A stretch of 64,000 nt of DNA from JAABQT01 sp035459025 (GTDB lineage Bacteria > Pseudomonadota > Gammaproteobacteria > Burkholderiales > SG8-39). The stretch is from assembly GCA_035459025.1 (NCBI GenBank), contig DATHYT010000094.1:1-64000 (forward strand), read 5' to 3'. How positions within the stretch are numbered: the stretch's first letter is position 1; each line of letters starts with the position of its first letter. Shown here piece after piece: positions 16,051 to 24,665 of the stretch. Under the pieces are notes generated by a model. The model was not told the DNA's origin, did no database searches, and worked only from the letters and a program-made list of their open reading frames with translations. The position numbers were made by a program, and so were the translations under genes.

Positions 16051-16769
16051 CAGCGCCGCTCGATCCAGTTGTGCTGCGCGATGCCGCCGTCCACCGCGAT
16101 GGTCGCGCCTGTGACGTAGGCGCCGAAGCGCTCGGAGAGCACCGCGAGCGCCATCTGCGCAACGTCCGCCGGCGTGCCGAAACGTCCCATCGGAATGGTG
16201 GCGAGCAGGCCCGGGTTCTTCGCCGCATCGAAGCCGCCGCCCGGGATCGCGCCGGGGGCGATGGCGTTCACGCGGATGCCGTCCTTGCCCAGGGCCCTCG
16301 CGAATTCGCGCACCAGCATCGTCTGCCCGGCCTTGGCTGCGCTGTAGTGCGGCAGGTTCCTCGGCGCATAGGCGTGCAGCGAGGTGATGTAGAGCATGCG
16401 GCCGCGGATTCCCTGCTCGCGCATGTGGCGCCCGAGCGCCTGGCCGAGCAGGAAGCCCGCGTTCAGGTTCACTTCCTGCATCGCGCGCCAGGTTGCCTCG
16501 CTCACCTCGAGCGGCGTGTCCTCCTCGTGCCGGCGCGGGCTCGCGCTGTGCACGAAGATCGTGACCTTGCCGAGCTTCGCGATCGCTTCCGCCGCCAGGC
16601 GCCTCGCTTCGCCCGGCTTTGACAGGTCGACGTCGATGTCCGAGCCCTTCAGGTCGGCGCCGAGCACGCGCACGCCCTCGGCGCGCAGCGCTTCGGCGAT
16701 GGCGCGGCCGATGCCGTTGCCCGAGCCCGTGACGAGCGCGGTGTCGTTGTCAAAGAGCGCGTGAATCAT
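16050..16769 (-). CDS. Short-chain dehydrogenase/reductase
   Basis: A 239-residue SDR from ATG 16769, which overlaps the RND permease stop by 4 nt. It has the cofactor loop TGSGNGIG near residue 14, FVHSASPRR in place of the usual NNAG, catalytic Tyr in HYSAAKAGQ near 147, and a C-terminal ATIAVDGGIAQHNW. A longer frame to 17165 lies inside the permease gene in another frame and is not used. The substrate is unknown; linkage to a cupin and an acyl-CoA dehydrogenase points to processing of a CoA ester or alcohol. Confidence 0.85.
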   Translation of the reverse strand: MIHALFDNDTALVTGSGNGIGRAIAEALRAEGVRVLGADLKGSDIDVDLSKPGEARRLAAEAIAKLGKVTIFVHSASPRRHEEDTPLEVSEATWRAMQEVNLNAGFLLGQALGRHMREQGIRGRMLYITSLHAYAPRNLPHYSAAKAGQTMLVREFARALGKDGIRVNAIAPGAIPGGGFDAAKNPGLLATIPMGRFGTPADVAQMALAVLSERFGAYVTGATIAVDGGIAQHNWIERR

Positions 16770-19700
16770 GCCTGGTTCTCCTTTATCGCGGTGGGCGCCG
16801 CCGCCGGCGCCGGCTGCGCGTCGCGCACCAGCACCGTGTAGGCCGTCGGAATGACGAACAGCGTAAAGAGCGTCCCCACCGACAACCCGCCGACCACCAC
16901 CCAGCCGATCGCCTGGCGCGCCTCGGAACCCGCGCCCGCCGCCAGCGCTAGCGGCAGGGCGCCGAGCACGGTGGCAAGCGAGGTCATCAGGATCGGCCGC
17001 AGGCGCAGTGTCGAGGACTCGATCACCGCCTCGATGCGGCGCATGCCGCGCGCACGCAGCTGGTTGGCGAACTCGACGATCAGGATGCCGTTCTTCGTGA
17101 TCAGGCCGATGAGCATCACCAGGCCGATCTGCGAGTACACGTTGATCGAGTTGCCCGTGGCCCACAGGGTACCGAGCGCGCCAAGCGCGGCGAGCGGCAC
17201 CGTCAGCATGATGATGAGCGGCGAGACGAAGCTCTCGAACTGCGCGGCGAGCACGAGGTAGATGAACGCCAGCGCGAGACCGAAGGTAAACAGCAGCGTC
17301 GTGCCGGCTTCGTAGAACTCCCGCGACTGGCCATCCAACCCGGTGCGCGCGCTCTTTGGCAGCACCTTGGCCGCCGCCTGCTCGAGGAACTCCAGCGCCT
17401 CGCCGAGCGAGTGGCCCGGCGCGACGTTCGCCTGCAGGATCAGGGCGCGCTGGCGGTCGAAGTGGTTGAGCTCTTTCGCCGCCACGGTCTCGCGTACCGT
17501 GACGAGATTCGACAGCTGCACGAGGCGCCCATCCCGCGCGCGCACGTAAATCGCGGTCAGGTCCGCCGGCGTGTTGCGGTCGCGCGCCTCGAGCTGCACC
17601 ATGACGTCGTACTGCTTGCCCTCGCGCTTGAAGCGCGTCACCTGGCGCCCGCCGAGCAGCGTCTCGAGCGTGCGGCCGATGGTCTCGATGTCAACGCCGA
17701 GCGCCGCGGCGCGCTCGCGGTCGATGTCGACCGCGAGCTGCGGCTTGTTCAGCTTCAGGTCGGTATCGGCGTTGACCAGCATCTTGCTCTGGCGCGCTTC
17801 GGCGAGCAGCGCGCTGCCCGCCTTGTCGAGCGTCTCGTAGCTGTCGGCCTGCACCACGAACGCCACCGGCGGGTTGCGGAAGCTCTGGCCGAGCGAGGGC
17901 GGGTCGACCGGAAACACGAACACGCCAGGCACGCCCGCGAACAGCTTCGGCCGCAGCTCGGCGGTGATGTCCTGCGTGCGGCGCGTGCGCTGCTCCCAGG
18001 GCTTGAACTGGCTGAAGGTGATGCCCAGGTTGACCGGGTTGGGGCGCTCGAGCCCCGGCGCCACTACCGCGAAGGTGTTGACGATCTCCGGCACGCCGGC
18101 GTAGATGCGCTCGACCGCGCGCACGTTGGCGTCGGTATAGGCGAGCGAGGCGCCCTCGGGCGCCAGGATGAACGACAGGAAGAACCCCCGGTCCTCGAGC
18201 GGCGAAAGCTCTTTCTTGAGCGCGAGGTAGGTGAACGCCGTGCCGCCCAGGATGGCGAGGAACGCGAGGCCCACGATCCAGCGCCGGCGCAGGGCGCCGC
18301 CGAGCACGCTGCGGTAGCCCGACGTCATACCGGTGAAGAATCCCTCCATCGCCAGATAGACCCGGCCATGCCGCTCGTGGGCCCTGAGCAGCCGCGAGCA
18401 CATCATCGGCGTGAGCGTGAGCGCGACGAAGCCCGACACCGCGACTGCGCCGGCCACCGTCAGCGCGAACTCGACGAACAGGCGCCCGGTACGACCCTGC
18501 TGGAAGGCGAGCGGCGCGAACACCGCGACCAGCGTGAGCGACATGGCGACCACGGCGAAGGCAATCTCCCTGGAGCCGTCGATCGCGGCGAGGCGCGTCG
18601 GCTTGCCCAGCTCGACATGGCGGTGGCAGTTCTCGAGCACCACGATGGCGTCATCCACCACCAGCCCCACCGCCAGCACGATGCCGAGCAGCGTCAGCAC
18701 GTTGACCGAGAACCCGAGCAGGTAGAGAAAGAAGAACGCGCCGACGAGCGACACCGGGATGGTGACGAACGGGATCAGCGTCGAGCGCACCGAGCGCAGG
18801 AAGAGGAAGATGACCAGCACCACCAGCAGCACCGCCTCGCCCAGCACCTTGTAGACCGCGTCGATCGAGCGCTCGATGAAGATGGACGAGTCGAAGGCGA
18901 CGCGCAGCGTCATGCCCTCGGGCAGGCTCTCGCGTATGCGCTCGATCTCGGCCTTCACCGCGCGCGCCACCTCGAGCGTATTCGCGGTCGACTGCTTGAC
19001 CACGCCGAGCCCGACCGCGGGATTGCCGTTGACGCGCACGATGTTGCGCTCGTCGAGCGCGCCCAGGCGCGCCACGCCCACGTCGCGCAGCCGCACCGGG
19101 TAGCCCTGGCGCTCCGCAATGATCAGCTTGTTGAATTCCTCGGCGGTGCGCAGGTCGGACTCGGCGAGCACCGTGAACTCGCGCTGCGTGGATTCGATGC
19201 GCCCGGCCGGGATCTCGACGTTCTGGCGCCGCAGCGCGTTCTCCACGTCCTGCACGGTGAGCGCGTAGGCCGCGAGCCGCTCGCGGTCGAGCCACAGCCG
19301 CATCGCGTACTGGCGCGCGCCGCCGATGATCACCGACGCCACCCCGGTGAGCGTCTTCAGCCGGTCGGCGACATAGCGATCGGCGTAGTCCGAGAGCTCG
19401 AGCGAGCCGTGGCGCTCCGAGAAGAAGGCGAGCCACATGATCGCCTGCGCGTCGGCCTCGATCTTCGACACCACCGACTCGTCCGCCGCCTCGGGCAGCC
19501 GCGCGCGCACCCGCGCCACCCGGTCGCGCACGTCGTTGGCCGCCGCGTCGACGTCGCGCTCGGAGACGAACTCGACCGTGATCTGGCTCACCTCCTCGCG
19601 CGACACCGATTTCAACGTGCGCACGCCCTCGATGCCGGCGAGCGAATCTTCGAGCGGCTGCGTCACCTGCGACTCGATCACCTGCGCGCTCGCGCCCTTG

Positions 19701-19852
19701 TAGACGGTGCGTACCGAGACCACCGGCGTGTCGATCTTCGGGTACTCGCGCACCGTGAGGCGCTGGAACGAGATGACGCCAAGCAGCACGATCATCAGGC
19801 TCATCACCGTCGCGAAGACGGGGCGCTTGATGCAGAGCTCGGGGAGCTGCAT
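16766..19852 (-). CDS. RND multidrug efflux permease (HAE1 family)
   Basis: A 1028-residue inner-membrane proton/drug antiporter of the AcrB/MexB class. It begins with ELCIKRPVFATVMSLMIVLLG (TM1), has a large periplasmic loop with GVRTLKSVSREEVSQI, TM2-6 at about 335-475 (VGLVVDDAIVVLENCHRH, carrying the TM4 Asp pair), a second periplasmic loop, and TM8-12 from about 860 (GLITKNGILIVEFANQLRARGMRR). Length is typical. It pairs with the adaptor gene upstream; the outer-membrane channel is not in the window. The adjacent oxidoreductases are unusual for such pumps. Confidence 0.95.
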   Translation of the reverse strand: MQLPELCIKRPVFATVMSLMIVLLGVISFQRLTVREYPKIDTPVVSVRTVYKGASAQVIESQVTQPLEDSLAGIEGVRTLKSVSREEVSQITVEFVSERDVDAAANDVRDRVARVRARLPEAADESVVSKIEADAQAIMWLAFFSERHGSLELSDYADRYVADRLKTLTGVASVIIGGARQYAMRLWLDRERLAAYALTVQDVENALRRQNVEIPAGRIESTQREFTVLAESDLRTAEEFNKLIIAERQGYPVRLRDVGVARLGALDERNIVRVNGNPAVGLGVVKQSTANTLEVARAVKAEIERIRESLPEGMTLRVAFDSSIFIERSIDAVYKVLGEAVLLVVLVIFLFLRSVRSTLIPFVTIPVSLVGAFFFLYLLGFSVNVLTLLGIVLAVGLVVDDAIVVLENCHRHVELGKPTRLAAIDGSREIAFAVVAMSLTLVAVFAPLAFQQGRTGRLFVEFALTVAGAVAVSGFVALTLTPMMCSRLLRAHERHGRVYLAMEGFFTGMTSGYRSVLGGALRRRWIVGLAFLAILGGTAFTYLALKKELSPLEDRGFFLSFILAPEGASLAYTDANVRAVERIYAGVPEIVNTFAVVAPGLERPNPVNLGITFSQFKPWEQRTRRTQDITAELRPKLFAGVPGVFVFPVDPPSLGQSFRNPPVAFVVQADSYETLDKAGSALLAEARQSKMLVNADTDLKLNKPQLAVDIDRERAAALGVDIETIGRTLETLLGGRQVTRFKREGKQYDVMVQLEARDRNTPADLTAIYVRARDGRLVQLSNLVTVRETVAAKELNHFDRQRALILQANVAPGHSLGEALEFLEQAAAKVLPKSARTGLDGQSREFYEAGTTLLFTFGLALAFIYLVLAAQFESFVSPLIIMLTVPLAALGALGTLWATGNSINVYSQIGLVMLIGLITKNGILIVEFANQLRARGMRRIEAVIESSTLRLRPILMTSLATVLGALPLALAAGAGSEARQAIGWVVVGGLSVGTLFTLFVIPTAYTVLVRDAQPAPAAAPTAIKENQA

Positions 19853-19880
19853 GGACCTTGCCTTGGCCTTTGACCTTAGA

Positions 19881-19926
19881 CGATCTCGCCTTTTCCGGCT
19901 GCCTTATGCCGGAAAAGGCGAGATCG
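19881..19926. promoter_or_regulatory. Perfect 19-bp hairpin between adaptor and permease genes
   Basis: CGATCTCGCCTTTTCCGGC (19881-19899) and its exact complement (19908-19926) enclose an 8-nt loop in the 98-nt gap between the two pump genes. Further CCTTTG/CAAAGG pairing is possible outside. Inside an operon such a stem could attenuate, protect the upstream mRNA end, or be a repeat unit. Confidence 0.7.
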
Positions 19927-19950
19927 TACAAAGGCAAAGGCGAAGGGCGT

Positions 19951-21000
19951 TCATCCCTTCTTGTCCGGCGCCGCTGCCGCCGGCTTCGGCGCGCCCTGCA
20001 TCACATGCACCGCCGAGCCCGGCCCGATGCGCTGCAGTCCCTCGGTCACCACTTGGTCGCCGGCCGCGATGCCGCTGGCGATTTCGACCTCGCCGACCTT
20101 GCGCACGCCGGTCTGCACCTTGACCATTTCGGCCTTGCCGTCGACGACGCGGAACACGAACCTGTCCTGGCCGCGCGGCACGATCGCCTGCTCGGGCACC
20201 CACACCGCGTTCTCGCGCACCGCGAGCTGCGCCCACACGCGCGCGAACATCCCCGGGCGCAGCTTGATCTGGGGATTGGCGACGCGCGCGCGCACCAGCA
20301 CCGTGCGCGTCGCCTCGTCCACCGCCGGCTCGAGGGCGTACACCGAGCCGGGAAAGCTGCGCTCGCCGTAGGCGTCGAGCTGCACGCGTACCGCCTGTCC
20401 GGGCTTCAGGCGCCCGACGTAGATCTCGGGCACGCGGAAATCGAGCTTCAGCTGGTCGATCTTCTCCAGGCGCGCGATGTCGGTGCCGGCGGCGACATAC
20501 GCGCCCTCGCTCACCTGGCGCAGGCCCGCGACGCCCGCGAAGGGCGCGCGGATCACGGTCTTGGCGAGGCGCGCCTCGTCCTCGCGCTGCTTGGCGGCCG
20601 AGCGCGCCGCGTTGGCGCGCGCCTCGTCGAAGGCCTGCTGGCTGATGAAGTTCTTCTTGAACAGGTCCGCCGCGCGCTCGAGGCGCTGCCGGTCGAGCTC
20701 GGCCTGCGCGCGGCTCGAGGCGAGCACGGCGGCGTACTCGGCCTGGTCGAGCTGCACCAGCACCGCGCCGCGCTCGACGCGCTGGCCTTCCTTGAAGCGG
20801 ATCTCGGCGATGCGGCCGGCGATCTCGGGTCGGAGGGTCACCGCCTCGTCGGCACGCAGCGTCCCCACCGCAGTCGCCTCGTCGACCGCGGGCGCCGACT
20901 TGGCGAGCGCGGCGCGCACCGGCATGGCGGGCGCGGGCTTGCCCTGCGCGTGCGCCCACGCGGGCGCGAGCGCGATCAACAGGGCGAGGGTCAGGCGCAT
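19951..21000 (-). CDS. RND efflux periplasmic adaptor (membrane fusion protein)
   Basis: A 349-residue membrane-fusion protein. It has a signal peptide (residues 1-18), a lipoyl half-motif VTLRPEIAGRIAEIRFKEGQ near 55-74, an alpha-hairpin at about 90-145 (rich in Ala, Arg, Gln, with LFKKNFISQQAFDEA), a second lipoyl half KTVIRAPFAGVAG near 150, and a beta-barrel ending VVTEGLQRIGPGS. It bridges the inner-membrane permease encoded next to it and an outer-membrane channel. It is first gene of the pump operon. Confidence 0.94.
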   Translation of the reverse strand: MRLTLALLIALAPAWAHAQGKPAPAMPVRAALAKSAPAVDEATAVGTLRADEAVTLRPEIAGRIAEIRFKEGQRVERGAVLVQLDQAEYAAVLASSRAQAELDRQRLERAADLFKKNFISQQAFDEARANAARSAAKQREDEARLAKTVIRAPFAGVAGLRQVSEGAYVAAGTDIARLEKIDQLKLDFRVPEIYVGRLKPGQAVRVQLDAYGERSFPGSVYALEPAVDEATRTVLVRARVANPQIKLRPGMFARVWAQLAVRENAVWVPEQAIVPRGQDRFVFRVVDGKAEMVKVQTGVRKVGEVEIASGIAAGDQVVTEGLQRIGPGSAVHVMQGAPKPAAAAPDKKG

Positions 21001-21042
21001 GGCGATTCAGTAAGCGCCTGATTCTACTTGAAGCGCCGGGGG

Positions 21043-21459
21043 TTACGGCGCCGGATGGCCGGGCAGGCTGGCGCGCTTTTTCGCCAGGCGCTGCCGGGTC
21101 TTCTCCACGTCCACCACGAAGCGCACGTGCTCGCCGCGCCCGCACTGCTCGACGTTGTCGTGCACCGTAAAGGCGCAGCGCACGCTGCGGCCTTCCACCG
21201 CGACCACTTCGTAGCGCAGCGTGACCTCCATGCCCGCGGGCGTGGCGGCCAGGTGGTCGATGACCACGCGCGTGCCGACCGTGTCCTCGCCCGCGTCGAG
21301 ATGCTCGAGCAGGAAGTCGCGGATCGAGTACTCGACGTCGCTCACCATGTGCGGCGTGGCGTAGACCGCGTTCTCCGGCCCCATGAACGCGATGCAGCGC
21401 GCGACGTCCACGGTGAGCGTGCGCTCGCCCTTGGCGCCGGGAGCGAGCGAGGGCTTCAC
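21043..21459 (-). CDS. FlK-like hotdog thioesterase (copy 1)
   Basis: A 138-residue hotdog thioesterase of the fluoroacetyl-CoA thioesterase (FlK) type. The FlK catalytic residues T42, E50 and H76 align with T35, E43 and H69 here at a constant offset of 7; GEDTVGTRVVIDHLAATPAG is the diagnostic stretch. The FlK phenylalanine gate (F36) falls on E29, so specificity for the fluoro compound is not supported. A paralogue lies at 29193. It overlaps the copper chaperone gene upstream by 4 nt. It probably hydrolyses a short acyl-CoA. Confidence 0.8.
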   Translation of the reverse strand: MKPSLAPGAKGERTLTVDVARCIAFMGPENAVYATPHMVSDVEYSIRDFLLEHLDAGEDTVGTRVVIDHLAATPAGMEVTLRYEVVAVEGRSVRCAFTVHDNVEQCGRGEHVRFVVDVEKTRQRLAKKRASLPGHPAP

Positions 21460-21662
21460 GCCGCCTTGTAGCCGGCGCGCTCGATGGCCTGCTTTATCGC
21501 CTCGACGCTGGTGTGCGCGGGATCGTAGGTGACCTTGGCGCGCGCCTTGGTGAGCGACACGTCGGCCTGGGCGACACCCGGCAGGGCGGTGAGAACGCGC
21601 GTCACGCTGTTCACGCAGCCGGCGCAGGTCATGCCTTCAATGCCCAGTCTTACGGTTTCCAT
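21456..21662 (-). CDS. Heavy-metal-associated (CopZ-like) chaperone
   Basis: A 68-residue HMA domain protein. The metal-binding motif is MTCAGCVNSV at residues 11-20, with Cys13 and Cys16 as copper(I) ligands, followed by the ferredoxin-like fold (ALPGVAQADVSL, then KVTYDPAHTS). It delivers copper to ATPases or cuproenzymes such as nitrous oxide or cytochrome oxidases. Start ATG 21662 is the first Met of the domain. No copper ATPase is in the window. Confidence 0.9.
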   Translation of the reverse strand: METVRLGIEGMTCAGCVNSVTRVLTALPGVAQADVSLTKARAKVTYDPAHTSVEAIKQAIERAGYKAA

Positions 21663-21709
21663 CTGGCCGATCCGGGACAGCGTAGCACGGTGAGGTCCGG
21701 CCGGCGTGT

Positions 21710-22138
21710 TCAGCGCGCGAGCAGCACCGGGCGCTTCGCGAGGTGCAGCACCTTGGTCGCCACCGACGCGGCGAGCAGGTTGGCCGCCGCGCCCATGCCG
21801 CTCGAGCCGATGACGATCAGGTCGCACTTTGTGCGCTGCGCGTGGCGCACGATGGTCTCGGCCACGGGGCCGACATGGACTTGCGCGTGGTACTTGAGAC
21901 GGGCGCGCTGCAGCCTGCGCTCGGCCTGCTTCAGGTTGGCCGCCCCCTGCCCGCGGTACCACTTCGCGATCTCGGCTTTCTTCATGCGCAGGCCGACGCG
22001 CACGAGCTTCGGGATCGGCGCGTGCACAGTGAGCAGCTCGACCGTGGGCGGCTCGCGGAACTGGTTCGCCTGCGCGACGAGCCAGTCCACCGCCTCGAGC
22101 GAGGCCTTCGATCCGTCCACCGCGACCAGAATCTTCAT
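21710..22138 (-). CDS. Universal stress protein, UspA family
   Basis: A 142-residue single Usp domain starting MKILVAVDGSKAS (the larger frame to 23194 is antisense to nnrS). The ATP-binding pattern G-x2-G-x9-G/S-T/V appears as GSSGMGAAANLLAASVATKV near residue 111. Usp proteins accumulate under oxygen limitation and stationary phase in many bacteria. It lies 58 nt from the FNR-type box that faces nnrS, so it might also respond to it. Confidence 0.88.
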   Translation of the reverse strand: MKILVAVDGSKASLEAVDWLVAQANQFREPPTVELLTVHAPIPKLVRVGLRMKKAEIAKWYRGQGAANLKQAERRLQRARLKYHAQVHVGPVAETIVRHAQRTKCDLIVIGSSGMGAAANLLAASVATKVLHLAKRPVLLAR

Positions 22139-22195
22139 GCGCGCTCCTGCACGGTTGAGCTTGACCTCCATGATATTCCAGCGGCGGGCGCGGCC

Positions 22196-22209
22196 TTGAC
22201 ATGCATCAA
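22196..22209. promoter_or_regulatory. FNR/Dnr-type box upstream of nnrS
   Basis: TTGAC-ATGC-ATCAA fits TTGAY-N4-RTCAA. A TAGCAT hexamer at 22232-22237 begins 29.5 nt from the box centre, the class II spacing. The predicted start of transcription (about 22244) is 3 nt before the nnrS ATG. Confidence 0.75.
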
Positions 22210-22246
22210 GCCGGCTGCCGCGCGCGGCGCGTAGCATGCCGCGCGC

Positions 22247-23395
22247 ATGCTGATTCCCCTGGAGGCGCCGTCGCAGCCGGTCGATCCCGCGCGCTTTGCG
22301 CTTTTCGATCTGGGCTTCCGGCCGTTCTACCTGCTCGCCGGCGCATACGCCGCGCTCGCGATACCGCTGTGGGGGCTGGAGTACGCGGGCTGGCTGCCCG
22401 GGCCGGGCATCCTGTGGCACGCGCACGAGATGGTCTTCGGCTACGCCTTCGCGGTGATCGCGGGTTTCCTGCTCACGGCGGTGCGTGCCTGGACCGGCCG
22501 GCCGACGCCCAGCGGCGCCGCGCTCGCCGCGCTCGCCGGCCTGTGGCTCGCCGCGCGCGCGCTCGCCTACGTGTCGTTGCCGCTCGCGGCGTGGGCCGGG
22601 GCGCTGTTCGCACTCGCCCTCGCCTTCGCCATCGGCCGGCCGCTCGTCGCCGCCGGCAACCGGCGCAACCTGTTCTTTATCGCCCTGGTGCTCGGGCTCG
22701 GCGCTGCGGGCATCGTGGTGCAGCGCCATCCGCAGCTCGGCCTCGCGCTCGGCCTCGACGCCGTGCTCTTCATCATGGCGGTAATGGCGGGCCGCGTGGT
22801 GCCCGCCTTCACCAACAACGCGGTGGCGGGCGCCGGCGCGCGGCGCCTCCCATGGCTCGAGTGGTCCTCGCTCGGCGCGCTGCTCGCGCTCTTGGCCGCC
22901 GACACCCTGCAGCGGCCCGAGCTCGCCGCGGGCCTCGCGCTGCTCGCCGCGCCGCTGCACGCGGCGCGCCTTGCCCTGTGGGCGCCGGGCAAGGTACTGC
23001 GCCGGCCGATCCTGTGGATCCTGCATCTGTCCTACGCCTGGATCGTCGTGCACCTGCTGCTGCGCGGCTTCACCGGCTTCGGGTTTCTGCCTTATGCGCT
23101 CGGCACGCACGCGCTCACGGTAGGCGCCATCGGCGGGCTGACGCTGGGCATGATGACGCGCACGGCACGCGGGCATACGGCGCGGCCGCTGCAAGCGGGG
23201 CGCGCGGAGGTCGCGGCCTACCTGCTGGTGCAGCTCGCCGCGGTCACGCGCGTGCTGGTGCCGCTCGCCGTGCCCGCCGCCTACGTCGGCGCGGCCCTCG
23301 CCGCGGCGCTGTTCTGGTTTGCCGCGTTCGCCGTCTTCACCCTTGCCTACGTGCCGATCCTCACGCGCCCGCGGCTCGACGGCCAGCCGGGCTGA
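22247..23395 (+). CDS. nnrS: NnrS family membrane protein
   Basis: A 382-residue polytopic membrane protein of the NnrS family, heme- and copper-containing in Rhodobacter and linked to nitric-oxide stress and denitrification. About 12 hydrophobic segments are present. Conserved His residues appear in ILWHAHEMVFGYAFAVIAGF near residue 50 and in GMMTRTARGHTARP near 305. The ATG at 22247 has no ribosome-binding sequence and lies 3 nt from the predicted transcription start set by the FNR-type box. It is convergent with the SirB2-like gene. Confidence 0.9.
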   Translation: MLIPLEAPSQPVDPARFALFDLGFRPFYLLAGAYAALAIPLWGLEYAGWLPGPGILWHAHEMVFGYAFAVIAGFLLTAVRAWTGRPTPSGAALAALAGLWLAARALAYVSLPLAAWAGALFALALAFAIGRPLVAAGNRRNLFFIALVLGLGAAGIVVQRHPQLGLALGLDAVLFIMAVMAGRVVPAFTNNAVAGAGARRLPWLEWSSLGALLALLAADTLQRPELAAGLALLAAPLHAARLALWAPGKVLRRPILWILHLSYAWIVVHLLLRGFTGFGFLPYALGTHALTVGAIGGLTLGMMTRTARGHTARPLQAGRAEVAAYLLVQLAAVTRVLVPLAVPAAYVGAALAAALFWFAAFAVFTLAYVPILTRPRLDGQPG

Positions 23396-23396
23396 C

Positions 23397-23789
23397 TCAG
23401 GACCACGGCGTGGCGTCGCGCGTCAGCGCGACCCAGACGATGTACCCGGCGCTGGCGAGCGCGGCAGCGAACGCGGCCGCGCGCACGCGCTTCGTCCGGC
23501 CCCGCTTCAGCGCAATCGTGCCGAGGGCGATGTAGGCGACGAGCACGAGCACCTTGGCCGTGATCCAGTCGTGCACCAACGGCACCTGGCCGACGAACCA
23601 GGCGAGCCACAGCGCGCTGGCGAGCAGCACCGTGTCGACGACGTGCGGGGCGACGCGCACGAAGCGCATCTGCAAGGACGCGGACCCCATCAGCATGAGA
23701 GCGCCGCGGGCGAGAAAGCCCGCGATGCTTATCGCCGCGCAGGCGATGTGCAGCGTCCTGAGGTAGGGGTAGAGCTCAGCCGCGCTCAT
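23397..23789 (-). CDS. SirB2-like small membrane protein
   Basis: A 130-residue protein with four hydrophobic segments and the SirB family opening LYPYLRTLHIACAAISIAGFLARG. It has His residues in TLHIA, APHVVDTVLL and LVHDWITAK that resemble heme-ligand placements in related cytochrome-like families, but heme binding is inference. Its start overlaps the stop of the Rrf2 gene upstream by 14 nt, and it ends 1 nt from the nnrS stop on the opposite strand. Confidence 0.7.
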   Translation of the reverse strand: MSAAELYPYLRTLHIACAAISIAGFLARGALMLMGSASLQMRFVRVAPHVVDTVLLASALWLAWFVGQVPLVHDWITAKVLVLVAYIALGTIALKRGRTKRVRAAAFAAALASAGYIVWVALTRDATPWS

Positions 23790-24186
23790 GGCGGGCGATG
23801 AGCTTCAGCATGGTGTCGAGCGTCACCGAGCCGAAGGTCGCGCGCGCCGTCTGGTCGATCTCGGCGAGCACCCCGTCGAGCGCCTGCTCGGCGCCGCGGC
23901 GCGCCCGGCGGCCGCGCGGCACGGCAGAGCCGATGTCCTCGAACAGCGCGACCACGTCCATCAGCGTCACGCGCTTGGCGTTGCCGACGAAGCGGTAGCC
24001 GCCACGCGCGCCGCGCACCGAATCGACCAGCCCCGCGCGCCCCAGCATGCGCAGCACCTTGGCGAGGTGGTGCGGCGAGACGTGCAGCGCGGCGGCGATC
24101 TCGGTCACCGACAGCTGCCGCCCGGGCCGCGCAGCGAACTCCAGCGCGCTGTAGAGCGCGAGCAGCGTGTTCTTCTGCAGCCTCAA
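23776..24186 (-). CDS. Rrf2-family transcriptional regulator lacking cluster cysteines
   Basis: A 136-residue winged-helix Rrf2 protein: the HTH region is LSVTEIAAALHVSPHHLAKVLRML (about residues 25-48) and the wing GLVDSVRGARGGYRFVG near 53-68. NsrR and IscR hold an Fe-S cluster through three Cys in the region after the wing (about 90-105); here that region is GSAVPRGRRARRGAEQAL and the whole protein contains no Cys. It may bind DNA without a cluster or sense something else. It overlaps genes on both sides. The target is unknown; nearby nnrS is a candidate. Confidence 0.85.
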   Translation of the reverse strand: MRLQKNTLLALYSALEFAARPGRQLSVTEIAAALHVSPHHLAKVLRMLGRAGLVDSVRGARGGYRFVGNAKRVTLMDVVALFEDIGSAVPRGRRARRGAEQALDGVLAEIDQTARATFGSVTLDTMLKLIARHERG

Positions 24187-24665
24187 CCGATGTCCTTTTC
24201 GAGCGGAATCACCGGCGCGGCCATCATGCCCTGGCTGCGGAAGAACGACAGCACCAGGCGGTTGTCGCGCGCGATCAGCGTGCGCACCGTGGCAACGCCC
24301 TGGCGCCCGAAAGCGGCCGTGATCGCCTTGAGCATCGCCGTGGCCACTCCCGCCTCGCGCGCCTGCGGGCGCACGCCGAGGCCGAACACCCAGCCGCAGG
24401 GCGGCGAGCCGAATTCCCAGTCGCGCACCTCGCCGACGATATAGCCGAGGATGTCCCCGCCGGCCTCCGCGACCAGGAAGCGCCGGCGGACGCCCCCACG
24501 GCCGTAGCGGCGCAGGATTCCCGCCCAGTACTCGGGCTTGGCGAGCCCGGTGGCGCGCTGGTCGATCTTGATCACCTGCGGCAGGTCGGCGCTGGCTGCG
24601 GCGCGCACGCGCAGGGCGCGACCGGCCGCGCCGCGTCGCCTTATTGCGGCTATTTCTTGACGCAT
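24183..24665 (-). CDS. GNAT N-acetyltransferase
   Basis: About 160 residues with a GNAT fold. The acetyl-CoA loop is VFGLGVRPQAREAGVATAML near residues 93-112 (the Q/R-x-x-G-x-G/A motif), and LVAEAGGDILGYIVGEV is near 64. The ATG at 24665 falls inside an FNR-type box; a GTG at residue 20 (24608) could be the real start. It overlaps the Rrf2 gene by 4 nt. The substrate is unknown, perhaps protein N-termini as for RimI-like enzymes. Confidence 0.75.
   Translation of the reverse strand: MRQEIAAIRRRGAAGRALRVRAAASADLPQVIKIDQRATGLAKPEYWAGILRRYGRGGVRRRFLVAEAGGDILGYIVGEVRDWEFGSPPCGWVFGLGVRPQAREAGVATAMLKAITAAFGRQGVATVRTLIARDNRLVLSFFRSQGMMAAPVIPLEKDIG

Noticed and set aside
13153..16119. 988-residue plus-strand open frame
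   Set aside because: It lies antisense to the PPC-protein, acyl-CoA dehydrogenase and cupin genes, has a low-complexity Arg/His/Ala composition and no domain signatures. It arises from high GC codon bias.
17411..19873. 820-residue plus-strand open frame
   Set aside because: Antisense to the RND permease. Composition is Arg/His/Glu-rich repetitive; no motifs.
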